A stretch of 64,000 nt of DNA from Linanthus parryae (taxonomy: Eukaryota > Streptophyta > Magnoliopsida > Ericales > Polemoniaceae): NCBI GenBank assembly GCA_023055425.1, contig JALGPY010000076.1, positions 1 to 64,000 of the forward strand, read 5' to 3'. Every line of letters starts with the position of its first letter. Positions within the stretch are counted from its first letter, which is position 1. Shown one piece after another: positions 1 through 10,277 of this stretch. The translations under genes were made by a program, and so were the position numbers. The notes beneath the pieces were generated by a model. That model searched no databases. It saw only the letters and a program-made list of their open reading frames with translations, and had not been told where the DNA came from.

Positions 1-1207
1 TAATTGCAGCACAAATATAGTAAGAGGCAATATTATTTACTCCCATCAATTGATTTTGACTAAATGATTATGGCGATAGCAATGACTAATCTAAAGAGGT
101 TCTTTACTTATCCTAAATATTATATCTACTACCATCATATGGATCATTCCTTTTGTTATTACAGGATTGGCAATGATGAAATGTACATGTTTTTTCAGAT
201 TTATACATTTTTTTCTGAGAATTACTTTCATATTTGTATCTTCAGGTGATGATATAAAATATACAACATCGTCTTTTACAGATTGTCATAGATGATTTTT
301 TATATTTGTAACTTCATGTGATGATAAAATATACAATATGGGTTAAAATGTAGATAATTTTCATATTTTTTAAATAGTTGCTTATGGAAATCATAAACAT
401 AAGCAATTAAGCAAATAAAGATGTTGGCGAACATTTACATTTTTTGGGATAATAGTTACCTTAATATATAATCTAATAGAATAATGAGATTTTGGATTCG
501 TGTACTCAAATAATAATTACTCAAACATTCAACTAACCTCTATGATTTTTCAATAGTGATATAAAAGAAGCTAACTCATACATGACCATTCCATTATTGA
601 TCATTTAAAGAGATTCTCTACAGAAGAACATTGTGTAATCAGTTACAAAACTGCAATAGTATATGAGTGATATATAACTACCGATTCATATAAAAATAGA
701 TAAAACATTGATATGATTCGAAGAGTGAAACATGTGCTAAAAACGAAAATGAAAGTACATATAAACTCCTGGTATGTGTGTTACATAACCTCCATTTTTA
801 GGGAAACGTAACCTCTATTTGTGATAACTTCCTAACTGCTTGTAAATTCGTTAATACACATATGATCAAAGAAGAAGATATATTAACAGAGCAAGGAAGG
901 ACATAGATCAAGAGAGAAATAAGATTTATAAGTTCGTATAGGGAGTTTATATAGGATAATGTCAATGATTTTAAAATTCGTAACTATAACTATTAGAAAT
1001 TGATGTGATTTATAATTTTTGTATATTAAATTAGCATCATTAGATGAGAATTTTTAAATTGATAGATTTCATCGGCAAAATTTAAGGTATGCATGTTTTT
1101 GAAATAACTGATTTATTTGTATTTGTAACCATCTCAACAACCAGTCAATGATTTAATAAGGAAATGCTTTTCAATTTTTAATAAACAATGGGATTTGTCA
1201 ATGATGA
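1..1207. other. AT-rich intergenic sequence, no gene seen
   Basis: No reading frame with recognisable protein features is present. A short imperfect direct repeat (around 232-270 and 302-338, each with a TATTTGTA..CTTCA..TGATGATA-type core) is the only structure noticed. The stretch ends at the target site of the LINE that follows. Confidence 0.6.
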
Positions 1208-1297
1208 AGTTCAATGTTTTTTTTTTTTTTTTCTGAGAAACCAATATATATAGCACCCAAACCAACTCCGAAACAGAGTTCATTACATCATTGAAAG

Positions 1298-4200
1298 CTA
1301 GCTTTTGAACCCAATAGGGGGATCCTCAAACCACTGGTAATCTCCATCTTCGTTCTTTCGGTACTGAGCAAGCTGATGAGCCAAAAGATTTCCTCCGCGG
1401 TGATTGAATATGATCGTGCTCTGATCCAATCCCTTAAGCAGCTCGATAGCTTCATCAATTCCATCTTCAGCTTCGGTGATGTCTATAGCCAGTCTACCTT
1501 CTCTCCGACTTTGTATCTCTTCAATTATCATTTTTGCATCTCCCTCCAGCTCCATCCTTGTGACCCCCAAGCTGTCTGCAAGCTTTAAGCCTTCTACTGC
1601 TGCTCGAACTTCAGCCATTTTTGTCGACGACCAGAAACCTGTATTCTTGTGTATAGCAGCCATGACTCTTCCTTCATCATCCCGAATAACTGCCCCTGCG
1701 CAGGCTTTGCCATTGTCACGTTCCCAAGCTCCATCAAAGTTTACCTTAACCCATCCCTGTTTTGGCATTTTCCATGTGTTCTTCTTTTCTTGTTCTCTCC
1801 TATTCAAGCCCCGATTGATTCAATTTCCTGGATTCTATCCTCCACCGCTTGCATAATTGTTCTAGGATCTGTGACAAAATTGTTAAAAACTCTCTGGTTA
1901 CGTAATAACCAAAGCTCATGGATTGTAAAGAAAACCCTTTGGAGCTCATGGAGACTTGTCGATAGGAGCTGAGTACTGATCCATTCTTTGAATCCCCCTT
2001 TCATCTTTCCCACAAATTCATCTCCGAAAAGCTGCTTCCACACAATTCTTGTCTTTGTACACTCCATAAACACATGGGTAGTTGTTTCATGCTCTTTGTC
2101 GCAACTTTTGCATATCGTATCAATCTTCAACCCTCGTCTTCTGAGATTATTTGCACATGGTAAAGCATTGTTTAGACTACGCCAAATTAAATGATTCACC
2201 TTCTTGGGAGTTTTGACGTTCCACAACTTCGAATATGTTCCAGATAGTGTCGAAGGTTCAGCTTCGGTTCTTTCTGCTTGACCACCGAGATCCCTTTCTA
2301 TCTTATACCTGGTCCTAACTGTGTAAGGGCATCTCCAATAGATCATGCAAATCACCACTTTATGTAAAATATAAAGGAGTTTGTAAAAAATTGGACTCCA
2401 ATAGAGCATGCATAGTGAGATGCAAAATACAAAACATGCAAACTCCTCGCCAAACCTGGCGAGGGAAATTGCTTCGGCAAATCTTTTAGACATGTTTACT
2501 ATTTTTCCTCAAACTTTCCTCCTACATTTTCCACATGATGATAACTATTTTCCTACCATTTCTCTTTCTCTCTCCTCCACAATTCACTTGTTGCACGTGT
2601 TTTGAGTAAAGATTAAATTAAAAAATATATTTTGCATAATTTTTACATTGTAGTGTTGGAGTAGGACTCGTAATGCAAAATGCAAAACTCTACTTTTATG
2701 TATTATTTGCATAACAATCACGTATCACTATTGGAGATGCCCTAATTCCCATGATCATTTTCCGTCCAAATAAACTGATCGCTTTTCTTCACCATAGGTA
2801 GGGAAATCCTCCTTACTATGTGTTGATCAACATCCCAGAGAAGCTCTTTCAGCTTGGCTTCATCCCAGCAATTCACCTCTTCTTTGATCAAGTCACTGAC
2901 GTGCATATTTGTATCACTGGGTAATTGAGTGATCAACTTACCCGACTGTGTGTGTGGCACCCATTTCTCCTTGATTGGGATACTTCAACCATCTCCTATT
3001 CTCCAGCGTAAACCCTTACTTAAGACTTCTTTGCCAGCTATGATTCCCCGCCATGCGTACGATGGACCGTGACCTAGTTCCGCCTTCATAAACTCCTTGT
3101 TTGGGAAATATTTTGCTTTTAGGACTCTACTACACAAAGAGTTTTTGTCCTTCATCAGTCGCCACCCCTGTTTAGCCAACATAGCTAGATTGAAAGTCTT
3201 TAAATCCTTGAAGTGAAGACCCCCCCCCCCTCTCCTTCGGTAATTGCATCTTGTTTCAAGCTACCCAACTTATACCCCTTTCCTTTGATGAATTGCTCCA
3301 CCAAAATTGTCTGATCATCATCTCCATCTTGTTGCAGACACCGTACGGAAGCTTAAAACATGACATTGCATATGTAGGTACGGCTTGAGCTACTGCTTTT
3401 ATCATTACCTCTTTTCCGGCAACTGAGAGGTTCTGACCCTTCCACCCCTTAAGCTTGCTTCCTACCCCTTCTGTAAGTTTGTTGAACGTGACTGTCTTAT
3501 TTCTCCCCATCGTTGTCGGTAATCCCAGATACTGATCGTGCTGAGGGACCTCCTTTATTCCTGCCGCGTCTAAAACTGTTATGTTGTCTCCTCCCGTGGT
3601 GTTAGGTGAAAAAACCACCGCCGACTTCTCCATATTAATTTGTTGTCCAGAAGCTTTCTCGTACTGCTGTAATAACTGTATGAGTACTGTGATATTCTCC
3701 GTATTAGCCTGCGTAAAAAACATGGAATCGTCAGCAAAAAATAGGTGGGAGACCACTGGTCCGCCCTGGGAAGCTAACCCCTGCTAACCTCCCCTCTTCG
3801 ACCGCTTCATTGACCCTCCTCGACAACATGTCACTACACAATAAAAATAAGTAAGTGGATATGGGAAATCCCTGTCGCAACCCCCTCTCGGGAATAATAA
3901 GACCCGTACGAACACCATCTCGCAGAACTGAGTATGTAACCGAAGAAACACATTGCTTCACCAGTGTGCGAAACCGAAGCCCGAACCCTATATGGAATAG
4001 CACTTCTTGGAGGTATCTCCACTCTATTTTGTCATACGCTTTACCATATCAAGTTTTAGTGCCATAAAACCCTTCTTCCCCCTCTTCCTAGTCTTTAGCG
4101 TATGTATACTTCAAAAGCTGTCAATATGTTATCTCAAATCAGACGACCCGGAACAAAAGCACTTTGTTGCTCCGATATTAGATATGGAAGAACACTTTTT

Positions 4201-5784
4201 AAGCGATTAGCTATACATTTAGCCAAAATCTTATAAATTGTAGTACAAAGATTTGTAGGGCGGTACTCACTTGGTTTCCTCGGTTGTTTCGTCTTCTGAA
4301 TCAAATCAATGAGCGTGCGATTGAATTCATTAAAAGAACCCCCTTCATTAAGAATTTTCAATGCTTCACACGTCACCTCCTCTCATACCAAACCCCAGTG
4401 TTTCTGAAAAAAGCCCGCGTTGTATCCGTCAATTCCCGGAGCCTTATCCGGGGCCATTTGAAAGAGCGCCTCGTGAACTTCCTGAGCCGTATAATCCTCC
4501 TCCAAGCGAGCAGTATCACCACTCGTAATAAATTCTGCCGAATGAGCTAGAAGTGGGGCTATATCCTCCATGTCCGGCTTGGACAAGGTGAAAATTTCAG
4601 AGAAATAATTGCTAAAAACTGTGCTGATCCCCTGGTCATCCGAAATCCACTCCCCACTATTGTTTTCAATCCCTTTAAAGCTGTTTCTCGCTCTACGAAT
4701 AGTGGCTTTGATATGAAAAAACCGCGTATTCTTGTCCCCATTCTTCAACCACTCCACACGCGATCTTTGTTTACGCATAACCCTTCTTTGCGTTGAAGAT
4801 CATTATACTCGGCTGCTAAGGCTCTCTTCTCGATCAAAACATCCTCGGATTGATGTAACCCATCAAGATGTTGACCCCTTTCCCTTATCAAATTGCAGCG
4901 TTTAGCTACCTGGCCGAAAACTTCTTGGTTCCACAAGGTGCACCTCCTACTGACTTCATTTAGCTTAGCCGCAAGGGTACCATAACAGCCCGTCCAAGCT
5001 TCGTTCACAAAAGCCTGAAAATTCTCATGCAATTCCCACATTTGCTCATACTGGAATCTCCTTTTACGCCTCCCTCTACTTTCCCCTACTTTCCACTCCT
5101 GTAGAAGAGGAAGATGGTCTGAGTTCGGCCACCAAAGGTGAGTTACTTTGGCACCCATGTTGATGTCCATCCATTGAATGTTAGCTACTACCTGATCCAA
5201 TCTCTCTCGAATATTGTCCTGATCACTCTGATTGTTACTCCACGATGGGTTTCCTTGAAAACCCAAATCAAACAAACCCACGTCACTAAGCACCTTTTAA
5301 ACTGATTGAGCTGACTGAAACTTACCCCCGCACCCCCATCCTTCTCTGCGTATGACGAGATGGCATTAAAGTCTCCCGCGACGCACCATGGAATGTCCGG
5401 CTGTGGTTTGAGTCTTCTTAGCAACTCCCAAGACAAAGAGCGCCCACTACTATCGGGATCACCGTAGAACCCTGTAAACTTCCAAGACTGCAACTCGTCA
5501 TCCCTTTTAACTAAAGCATCGATATAGTAAAAGGAATGATTGAGTACCTGAACCTCCATGTTACTCTTCCATAATAAAGCCAAACCTCCGCTTCTACCTC
5601 TGGAATCTACTGCAAATCCATCGTGGAAGCCGAGGCCTGACATCTTCTACTGCATATCAATCCGTGATAATTTGGTTTCCAGCAGAAAAACCAAATCATA
5701 GGATTTTTGCTTTACTAGACCGCGAAGCGAAAGGAACGTGGAGGGGTTCCCCAACCCTCTCACATTCCAACTCAAAAGACTCAT
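1298..5784 (-). pseudogene. LINE ORF2: endonuclease, reverse transcriptase, RNase H
   Basis: ORF2 probably starts at the ATG at 5,784, where MSLLSWNVRGLGNPS opens an APE-type endonuclease. An in-frame TAG at 5,647-5,649 interrupts it. The endonuclease continues to about 4,800 and the reverse transcriptase occupies roughly 4,780-3,256, with the catalytic FADD box near 3,735. The linker with WDEAKLKELLWDVD follows, then a zf-RVT segment (about 2,230-1,950, CKSCDKEHETTTHVFMEC) and an RVT_3-type RNase H (1,807-1,298, VKVNFDGAWE). At least six frame changes and a MITE insertion at 2,327-2,742 break it. The domains are easy to recognise, but the protein cannot be made. Confidence 0.85.
2327..2742. 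mobile_element. Harbinger/Tourist-like MITE inside the LINE
   Basis: The 416-bp segment has perfect 15-bp terminal inverted repeats: GGGCATCTCCAATAG at 2,327-2,341 and its reverse complement at 2,728-2,742. It is flanked by TAA on both sides (2,324-2,326 and 2,743-2,745), the 3-bp target size typical of PIF/Harbinger elements. It is AT-rich, has no coding capacity, and interrupts LINE ORF2 between the zf-RVT segment and the linker, so it inserted after the LINE. Confidence 0.85.
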
Positions 5785-5926
5785 TGGGACGGGCGGGGCT
5801 GCACTGCAGCCGCCGCCAAAGTCATACTAAGTGACCGTGCAACACTCTTCTCAGTTGAGTACCTACCCCCATGATCCTCTGTAACTGTCAGCATATCCTT
5901 CGATGGAGACTCTTCTTCAATCACCG

Positions 5927-7240
5927 CTATTTTGGCGGGAGGTGCTGGGGGCTGAAGTTCATCTCATAGCCTTTTCTTTTTGCCGTGTCATTTCTCGCAT
6001 TACTTCCCCTTCCTTGCTTTAATGCCCCATTAAATTGGTTGATTTTGTCGAGAACCCCACCCGCTTGTTTTGCTTCTAGCTGGTGGTGATTATTTTCGCT
6101 CGGGTTTAGAGCTTCTCCACTGTCTATTGCCATGGTCGAGCTAGGTCTCTGATCTCGTACTATCTCTCTTTCTGCCATACCATCCTCCATATTAACTTCC
6201 TCCCTGTCCTCCCTTGATACCTGTTTATTTTTGTCAAGAAACCCTCCATCGATCTGTGGTTGTTTCATTCCTCCTCTACTGCTTGAAGACTGAGCGGCCT
6301 CATTATTGTTTGACTTCGAAAATTGTTGCTTCCCATCACCTTTTGAGCCCTCCATAGTTGCATTAAGGTCTTCAGTTCCTTCACCGTCCACTATCTGCTC
6401 ATCAGCAGTGGTGTTGACCTCCTCGTTGTTTGTGTCCTTCCCAAAAGTTCTCCCCTATTCCTCCTCCATACCTTTTGTCGCCTGTTTCTCCTTGAAGCTG
6501 CTCGTTGTAGGCTTTTAGGGATGGCAAAGCAAGTAGTCCCTGTAGCCTGGTTCCATCTCAGCTTGGACTTCCTTTGGATAGATCTCACATTCATCACAAA
6601 TATGAGTTATATGTCCACACCATCTACACACATATGGGATTCGCTCGAACTTAAAATCAATCCAAATCTCCTCGTTTTTTACCACCAAGTGTACACCCCT
6701 GGGAATAGGTTCTCGTATGGAGAAACGTGTCCTAGCTCGTATGAAGTTTACTCCGTCTTCGCTTTCAATCTGATCATCAACAAATAAGCACTCCGCTATA
6801 GAGTTCATAATTTGTTCAGTCTTCTTCTTCATCAAGTGAATAGGTATATTACTCAACTGTATCCAGGCTTCAAAGTGAGAAAACTCCACTGCTCTGATTG
6901 AGTCTCCTAACTTCCATGGTTTCAACAAAAGAATGCTGCCATTGAAAGCCCAGGGTCCCCCTGCCGCGACCCTGTCCATGCTTGCTTGATCAGGAAAGAC
7001 AAAGAGAAAAGTATTAACATCAACTTCACTCATCTTTACCTCGTTTCCCTTGTTCCAAATCTTGCGGAAAACCGGACGCATCGTCATGCCAATGACTTTG
7101 TCCTCCGAGACGAATAACCCGATCAGAAGATGTTGAAACCCTAGTTCCACCTCCTTACAAAAATCACCGTCTAGAAGCACCCTCTGCCTCTCCTTCTGAG
7201 TTTATTCCGTGCTTCCCATCTTCTTTTGAGAGAGTTGCGC
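5927..7240 (-). pseudogene. LINE ORF1: DUF4283-type domain plus CCHC zinc knuckle
   Basis: The N-terminal half (about 7,180-6,515) resembles the DUF4283 RNA-binding domain of plant LINE ORF1 proteins (pattern around FRKIWN and the GGPWAF motif). It is followed by a zinc knuckle, CRWCGHITHICDEC, which fits CX2CX4HX4C. The C-terminal part (6,597-5,927) is hydrophilic and rich in Asn, Ser, Glu and Lys. An in-frame TAA lies upstream of the DUF4283 domain near 7,197-7,199, and the domain and tail lie in different frames, so the ORF is broken. In active LINEs this protein coats the RNA in the ribonucleoprotein. Confidence 0.75.
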
Positions 7241-7512
7241 CTTATTAATCCTCCTGGAGATAGTGAATCAAGCCGCCGAAGAAGAAACTCGTGAAAACCA
7301 AAGCCCTGGGTATCTCCTGAACCCTCGTCCGAGAACTTCGGAAAACTAGTCAAACATCCATAATGCTTTTCTTCATTTTCTTAGCTTGACTATCAATGTA
7401 TTCTTTTTAAAGTATAGTTCAATGTATAAGGTACTCCTACTATCATCGCAATTGAATATTTAAAAGTAAAATAACATGTTTTTGTTAATATTATTAAATT
7501 TAAATGAATATC

Positions 7513-7769
7513 ACTCCGTCTCTCCCCTTTGTTCCCATCTGACTTTTTTGATTCGTACTTGAACCACTTTGACCGGGTGATTTGGATAGGAAAATAATAC
7601 GATTTTTTGATATTTTTTTCGCCGTATTATAGAGCAACTTTTACTCTACAACACCATGGAAAAGTTATTAAAAAATTACATCGGTTTGCTATTCAAATCA
7701 TCGGGTCAAAGTGACCCAGTGAATAGTGACAAAAATCAAATTGAGAACAAAGAGGAGAGACAGACGAGT
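7513..7769. mobile_element. Stowaway-like MITE, older copy
   Basis: The stretch has inverted ends (ACTCCGTCTCTCC.. and ..GGAGAGACAGACGAGT, with small indels). Its inside closely matches the MITE at 20,498-20,757, sharing for example TTTGACCGGGTGATTTGGAT, a TATAGAGCAACTTTTA segment and GGGTCAAAGTGACCCAGTGA. The CTCCGTC-type terminus is characteristic of Stowaway (Tc1/mariner-related) MITEs. Its ends are more degraded than those of the second copy, so it is probably older. Confidence 0.75.
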
Positions 7770-7953
7770 ACTAATTAATTACCATTTACTGTACCTTATT
7801 GTTTTTGATTGATTTTTTTTTTTAAATTGTACCTTATATTAATTTGAAACTTTAGTCAATGCTTTTATTCAATTAGTATGTTTTGCTAGTTTTTCTGATT
7901 GTAAATTTTCAATTTGTACAATTCATTGACTAATTTTTTCTTTCAGAACTACT

Positions 7954-8640
7954 TAGTCAAATATAAGTTTTTATTTTATCACTTTTATTAGAAGCGAAAA
8001 GTCACAGAATGACCCGCTAACACATAGTGATTCCTAAAAAAACACAGAAAGACAAATCTCATATATTACCAAACTTTTATTGGTTGATTTTTGTTCCTTT
8101 ACTCACTCCCAATTTAGACGGATATAATTCCTATTTATAAAATTTCAACATATTTTCCTAAAAGAAAAAATCAACATAACTTTCTTCTTTTACATGGGTC
8201 TCTTATATATGTATATAATATGCATTTATAATTATATTAATTCGGACGGAAATTATACCATTTGTATACCACCTTTCTATTCATACCATTTGTATACCAT
8301 ATCAATCCCATTTTAATTTATGATTTCTTTTGACTGCGTTTCTTTTCTCCAACCTTAGAGATACAACCATGCAACTTCAGCACCATTTTTAAATTCCAAT
8401 TTCAGCGATGACATTCTCAAATTAAATTGCTCAGTCAAATATTAGTTTAATTTTATCACTTTCAGTACAGAGGAAAATTCACAGAATGACCCACTAAAAA
8501 AAACAAGTAATGGTTCCTAAAAAACACAAAAAGACACATCTCATATATTACCAAATTTTCGTTGGTTGATTTTTTTCCCTTTACTCACTCCCAAATTAGA
8601 CAGATTTAATTTCTATTTATACAATTTCTACATAATTTTA
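7954..8640. repeat. Direct repeat pair of about 207 bp
   Basis: Two related copies lie at 7,954-8,160 and 8,432-8,640. Each runs through AGTCAAATAT, TCACAGAATGACCC, CTCATATATTACCAAA, GGTTGATTTTT and TTTACTCACTCCCAA in the same order. They are noncoding and of unknown origin; a segmental duplication or the arms of a decayed element would both fit. Confidence 0.65.
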
Positions 8641-8813
8641 TTATTTTACATAAGTCTCTCATACATGTATATAGAGATGTGAGGGAATCCACCAATATCG
8701 CCCGCTCATCTCCAACATTCCTTCCTTACAGATGCAATCATGCCAAATAAGTTTTGAAATTGCCAATATTGCATCAGGGTGGGAAATGATTGGGAGATAT
8801 GAGTGGGTTCCAA

Positions 8814-8908
8814 CATTCCAGATACAACTACGCCTTTTCAGCGCCGTAGTTGAATAGGTGAAGAAGAAATTCCAGATACAACTACGCCTCTTCAGCGCCG
8901 TAGTTTTT
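8814..8908. repeat. Short direct repeat with internal hairpin (two copies)
   Basis: About 38 bp is repeated at 8,814-8,851 and 8,871-8,908. Each copy reads ATTCCAGATACAACTACGCC then TTCAGCGCCGTAGTT, and within each copy AACTACG and CGTAGTT can pair as a hairpin. The pair lies just left of the MULE target site. Confidence 0.6.
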
Positions 8909-8980
8909 AAATTTTGACATTCTAATTACAACATTAATTAATATAAATTCCACGTGGCAATTCCTCAGACAAAGGTGAAG

Positions 8981-9118
8981 GGAAAAAAGTTTGGTAGAAC
9001 CGTTCTTTTGAAGGTTCGGTAGGTCTGCCACTCATATTTCGCCACGTGGCACGAAGAAAAAGCAAAAAAAAATTGGAAGAGTTTCACTAACGGAAGGACG
9101 ACAACGTCCCGTTCCGTC
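8981..9118 (+). repeat. MULE left terminal inverted repeat
   Basis: It aligns with the reverse complement of 13,979-14,125 over nearly its whole length: GGAAAAAAGT at the tip, then GTTCTTTTGAAGGTT, GTCTGCCA, CACGTGGCAC and CTAACGGAAGGA. Small indels lie in the A-rich middle. Confidence 0.88.
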
Positions 9119-9907
9119 ATTAATTAACATAAATGTCTAATTTATCCAACTTTTTCATGAAGATAATCAAATCTTTTTTTGTTTCTCTTTCTTCTATCAC
9201 GAAAAAAAATTCCAAATTCAAATCTGGTGACCCATGGCTGCACCAACTGGTGGTCCTTCAAGAACAAATCAAACTCAAACCAGATGTGAATTGAAATCTG
9301 ACCCAGAAACAAATCTATCGCAAACCACAACTTTGATTTTGAACTGAACTCAATTGAGTGTGATCCCAGAGAGATGCAGATAGAACACCGGGAGAGACCA
9401 GACGGGCCGGTCGTACTCAAACTTTGTTCAACAAGGTTTATTTGTTCTTCGTTAACACCAGAAGAGATCAACTTCGATTAGCGATATTCCAATCTGAATT
9501 CTCACACCAGTATTCTCATATCAATCAATTCCTGTAAATTCCTTTTAAGTTACAAAAAACGACAAAGGAAGTCAATGAACAACGTCACGATTCCAGCCAA
9601 AAAAGAATTGTTCATTGCATTGAATATGCGAAGAATTACATTTCTCGATTTACTTTCAAGAAACAAGCTACTATACATCCCATATTTTGTTGATTGATTC
9701 GTTGTTCTTTGTTCTATTGTCTAGTTGATCGATTCGTTGACAATTCATGTCCATTACATTAAGCAAATGTTGAACTACAAGACCTTGAACCTTAAGAATC
9801 ATTCCTCGTTCACTAAGTGTTATGCGATATACGCAATCGCCAATGTCATAACGGAAAAAAAAGTACTTGGTTCTGTCGAATTCTAGCAGTTTATACATAA
9901 AAAGGCA
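9119..9907. other. MULE subterminal region without a supported gene
   Basis: Two short open frames on the minus strand (9,142-9,471 and 9,671-9,898) show no recognisable domain and may be chance or captured fragments. The second reads like coding sequence but has no upstream start or neighbouring exon that I could connect. Confidence 0.4.
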
Positions 9908-10195
9908 ATGACTTCCTATCTTTTGGAGAAAATACTAAATTTTTTATTGATCAATATGCCATCAAAGTTTAAGAGGAGAAGAAGGAATACACCACTCCTT
10001 AGTAGAATTGAGAGGGAAAAAAAAGAAACAGCTGACGTTTCACTCAGGCGAGTTGAGATGCTAAGCTCTCAAGAAATAAAAGAACTACAAATACATCAGA
10101 AAAGAGCAAGGGATATGCAGCCTTCAATGCTTGTAGCTGACTCCGAAACACACTTCAGATTTCTTGCAACCAAGCAGTCAATCAATCCCTTCTAA
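9908..10195 (+). CDS. Unidentified basic ORF inside the MULE, opposite strand
   Basis: A 95-residue frame on the strand opposite to the transposase. From residue 17 it is rich in Arg, Lys and Glu (MPSKFKRRRRN, then LSRIEREKKE and ELQIHQKRARDMQ), a helical composition unlike a chance ORF in this AT-rich DNA. It ends at a TAA at about 10,193. I recognise no family. It could be a fragment of a host or Helitron gene captured by the MULE, or an accessory gene of the element. The first 16 residues are hydrophobic and the internal Met at residue 17 may be the true start. Confidence 0.35.
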   Translation: MTSYLLEKILNFLLINMPSKFKRRRRNTPLLSRIEREKKETADVSLRRVEMLSSQEIKELQIHQKRARDMQPSMLVADSETHFRFLATKQSINPF

Positions 10196-10277
10196 TAAAA
10201 CTGAACACTGGAATCTAGTAAGCTTCAGATAAATTATTATGCCGAACACCGGTCGATATAGATTTTCCTTATGTTCT

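Larger units (their letters stand above)
1218..7415 (-). mobile_element. L1-type plant LINE, full length but decayed
   Basis: Read on the minus strand the element runs from about 7,415 to a poly(A) tail, seen as a T-run at 1,217-1,232. It encodes ORF1 (nucleic-acid binding, CCHC knuckle) then ORF2 (endonuclease, reverse transcriptase, zf-RVT, RNase H), the standard order of plant L1-clade LINEs. A 10-bp direct repeat, AGTTCAATGT, occurs at 1,208-1,217 and 7,416-7,425 and is the best candidate target-site duplication; a shorter match near 7,393-7,400 would move the 5' end slightly. Both ORFs carry stops and frameshifts and a MITE sits inside ORF2, so the copy is inactive. Confidence 0.87.

Noticed and set aside
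64..249. Open frame of 61 codons on the plus strand
   Set aside because: Composition (Tyr, Phe, Ile, His rich) follows the AT-rich DNA and no domain, start context or neighbour supports it.
1376..1972. Plus-strand ORFs over the LINE RNase H region
   Set aside because: They are antisense shadows of the minus-strand RNase H and zf-RVT coding sequence.
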